Assembly (NCBI RefSeq): GCF_963576545.1
Contig: NC_083647.1
Span: forward strand, 992,001-1,056,000
Direction of reading: 5' to 3'
DNA: 64,000 nt
Source of the DNA: Limanda limanda
Taxonomy: Eukaryota; Chordata; Actinopteri; Pleuronectiformes; Pleuronectidae
The position numbers were made by a program, and so were the translations under genes. The notes below the pieces were generated by a model, which saw only the letters and a program-made list of their open reading frames with translations, was not told the origin of the DNA and did no database searches. Position 1 is the stretch's first letter; every line of letters begins with the position of its first letter. This document shows, piece after piece, positions 61,213-64,000 of this stretch.

Positions 61213-63730
61213 GAACGCCTTGGTTGATTCACTCCTAACGATTTGGTCAAACTTCAGTGCCCCCTTGTCAACTCAGAGGAGCCCATGCAGGTGGGTCAGG
61301 CCATATTATCCCTGGAGGAGGGACAACGACGTATGAGGGAGGGACAGTGTATTTACTGTTGTGCTTTGGGACACTTTCTGAACAACTGCCCAGTAAAAGA
61401 CAGTGCTCATCAATGAAGGCGAGAACATTGGGGAGACATGCCTCCTCCACAAATTATTCTTCTCGCCCTCTAACACAAGTCAAGATCTCTGTGGCTTCGC
61501 AGTGCTACTCCCAGGATGGGGACTTTCCGGACCTGTCCAAAGTCCATTCATGCCTGGAAGTTTTTAACCAGTCCAAAGCCACTTCATTGCCAACTCATCG
61601 CCTGTATGATTGGGCCACCAACCTTCTGCCAGGTACTGCACCACCCAAAGGTTGTCTCTACTCCTTATCTCCGCCGGAGAGACAAGCCATGCAGAAAAAC
61701 ATTGACAACACTTTGGCTGCGAGCCTCATACGGTCAGCTACTGGAGCAGGGTTTTACAAGAAGGACAAGACACTCAGGCCTTGCATAGACTATCTAGGTC
61801 TTAACGACATCACTGGCAAGAACAAGTACCCCCTGCCTTTAATGTCCTCCGCTTTTGAACTACTGAAGGGTGCTAAAGTTTTTAATGAGTTAGATCTACG
61901 CAATGCTAACCATCTTGTGAGAAAATGGGAGGGGGATGAGTGGAAGACTCCCTTTAACACGGCAAGTGGCAATTATGAGGATTTAGTGATGCCATTTGGA
62001 CAAACCAATGCACCAGCGGTTTTACCGGTAAATGACGTGGCTTTGCTAATTTCTACGGAAAGTTCATTTGGAACTTCAGTTAAGTTTTTGCTACTCTACA
62101 TGTACTCACATCAAGTTCCAGTGGTCCTCCCAGGCTGACTCCACCTTCTCTAAGTTCAAGGGAAGCTTCACCTCTGCTCCTATCCTGATCCTGCCAGACC
62201 CACAGCTTCAGGTCATGGTGAAAGTGTACACTTCCGATGTCGGCATTGCTGCAGTTCTCTCACAACGTTTACCAACTGACATCAAACTGCATCCCTGCGC
62301 CTTCCTTTCCCAGAAACTCTACTAGGCCGAAAAATAATTATGACGAGAGCTCATCGCAATCAAGGTGGCATTGGAGGAATGGAGACATGGCTGGAGGAAG
62401 CGGAGCAACCATTCTTAGTGTGGACGGATCATAAAAACCTGGACTACATCCAGAATATGGAACGTGTTCCCCTTCTTTAATAGATTCAATTCACACTTTC
62501 ATACAGACCAGGCTCTGAAAATGATAAACCTGATGTATTGTCCAGACAGTTTTATTCATTTTTCAAGACCCCCACTCCCATTCTGCCTGCTTCCTGTTTT
62601 ATTGGAGCTATCACATGGGACATTGAGAAAAGGGTCTGTGATTCTAATGTGGGGGTTCAGGTCCCACCTGGTTTCTCCTCTAGACGGTTATTTGTCCCAG
62701 TAACTCTGCACTCTCAGGTCATCTACTGGGGCCACATCTCGCGGATCGCCTGTCACCCTGGCGTCTGCAGAACCATAGTCATCATTAAACAGTACTTTGG
62801 GTGATGTGGTATGTGTCGGCATGCCCACAATATGTCAAAATCGCTTGCGTCTAGTCTCCTTTGTCGACTTCCCCCTTGTCTGACATCTCCCTGGTCTTCC
62901 TAACCAGCTAGGGCCCTATTCATTTCCAAGTACTGGAGGTGTTCTGCATGCTGCTGGGGGCATTGGCCCGCCTCTCCTCTAGCTACCACCCCCAATCCAG
63001 CGGCCACACTAAGGGCATAAACCAGCAATTTAAGACTTTACTCCGCTGTCTGGTGGCCTAGAATCCTGCCTCCTGGAGTTAACTGGATACAGAATGTGCA
63101 CAACACACTCCCTTGTTCATCTTTAGGCCACCAGCCTCCTCTGTTTCCATCCCTAGAGACAGGGTCAGGTAATCCTTTGGCCATAGCCATTGTCTGGTGC
63201 TCTCGCAAGATCTGGGACGGGGCCAGACGGATGTTTCCCTTCCTGATCTCCAATGTGGTCCACCCAGTCACTGTTCGCCTTCAGCTGCCTCGGACAATGA
63301 AAATCAATCCCACATTCCATGTCTCCCCCTCCCAGTAACATCTTGCGGCCCCGCCCTCATCCATGACTTCCATTGTGGTCATCCTGATCAGCCTAGGACA
63401 ACTGGTGCCTGTGGCAGATAGAGGCTGCCTTTGCTCCCCGCCCTGATTAGACTCACCTGCATCTCATTATCCCCTGCTTGTCTGTGTATCTAAACCCTGT
63501 GTGTCTTCCCTCCAGTTGCCAGTTTGTTGTGTTCCTTGTCGCCTCATACCAGCATTGTTTTTTCGTGAGTTTTTCTGTGTATGAGCATCGCCTGTTTTGC
63601 TGCTGTTACCGTTTTTGCCTGCTCCTTTTGATACCATTGTCTTGTGTTTTTCACTACCGCTGTACCGACCTGGACTTATTAAAACCATCTGATCTGCTGA
63701 TCTGATCACTCCATCTCCTGGGTCTGATAA
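61213..63730 (+). pseudogene. Ty3/Gypsy retrotransposon remnant (gag end to LTR)
   Basis: A C-terminal gag piece carries an intact CCHC zinc knuckle (CX2CX4HX4C) at 61348-61389. The protease is missing. In another frame, reverse transcriptase runs from about 61545 to 62040, with [49 protein letters not shown], motif A block [13 protein letters not shown] and [13 protein letters not shown]. The YxDD active-site block is deleted at about 62040-62105. A connection/RNase H part follows ([18 protein letters not shown] near 62423), then an integrase HHCC-zinc scrap (WGHISRIACHPG, about 62729) and a late integrase piece (SSYHPQSSGH). The region 63400-63720 may be a decayed 3' LTR. No 5' LTR is seen. 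Stops and frame changes are many. Confidence 0.8.
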
Positions 63731-64000
63731 CTATAATTTTAGCATCACACATTACAAAGTAAAGAAGACCAACAGATTAAGCCAGTCAGATTGCTCTTTG
63801 GATGGTGGTTATTTCTTACCCATATTAAGAAATATACTGTGACATTATATGTCAATGTTGGAAAATAACTCAATTAATTACATGTACTACACTTTGGATT
63901 CATGAGGCACAAGAAGACTATTCCAAACAAGTGCAACATAAGTAAGTCCAAATGTTTTGACATCTGGGACAAAGTAAACTTCCCATAACATATGACCTGA
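63731..64000. other. Unassigned sequence at the window end
   Basis: AT-rich and without recognisable features. Confidence 0.35.

Overview
The window reads as gene-poor vertebrate DNA, almost certainly from a ray-finned (percomorph-type) fish. The evidence is a set of dispersed repeats typical of teleosts, long (CA)n and (GT)n microsatellites, AT-rich non-coding stretches, and remnants of transposon superfamilies that co-occur in fish: L2/jockey-like LINEs, Ty3/Gypsy and BEL/Pao LTR elements, hAT, PIF/Harbinger, CACTA/EnSpm and tRNA-derived SINEs. I see no convincing complete host gene, rRNA or free-standing tRNA. Nearly every protein-like signal is transposon-derived, and most of them are broken.

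Layout. 0-8 kb: a SINE split by a solo LTR, an antisense LINE fragment, an LTR-like repeat and two more SINE copies. 8.3-11.6 kb: a 3.1-kb non-coding element with an exact 8-bp direct duplication, a cAMP-response element (TGACGTCA) near each end, exon-like splice signals and a nested Harbinger deletion derivative. 12-31 kb: mostly unannotatable AT-rich DNA with SINE copies, microsatellites and a TIR element at 24.0-24.8 kb. 32.2-33.5 kb: an L2-type LINE reverse transcriptase pseudogene. 35 kb: an LTR-like repeat. 40.4-43.5 kb: a BEL/Pao-like LTR and gag, interrupted by a fold-back hAT element and by a DNA-transposon fragment carrying the start of a RecQ-like helicase.

43.8-49.05 kb is the centrepiece. 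It is a CACTA/EnSpm-type transposon with both genes still recognisable. A four-exon transposase lies on the minus strand and a five-exon second protein on the plus strand, transcribed divergently from a gap of about 137 bp. Reading frames run correctly across every proposed splice junction. The transposase carries one homopolymer frameshift, two TAA stops and no ATG start; the partner carries one TGA. A 73-bp tandem repeat and a small hAT MITE with a perfect 8-bp target-site duplication sit in a transposase intron.

50.4-51.9 kb holds a three-level nest: a Harbinger-like MITE, a hAT MITE inside it, and a second Harbinger-like MITE with similar termini inside that, each with its own target duplication. 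52-54.6 kb has a LINE reverse transcriptase fragment and an internally deleted hAT element with an 8-bp duplication. 61.2-63.7 kb holds a decayed Ty3/Gypsy element with an intact zinc knuckle but a deleted polymerase active site.

Gene products here do not form a host pathway. The only cooperating pair is the transposase and partner protein of the CACTA element. Repeat family names come from recognition by eye, without a database search. Boundaries supported by target-site duplications are the firmest coordinates.
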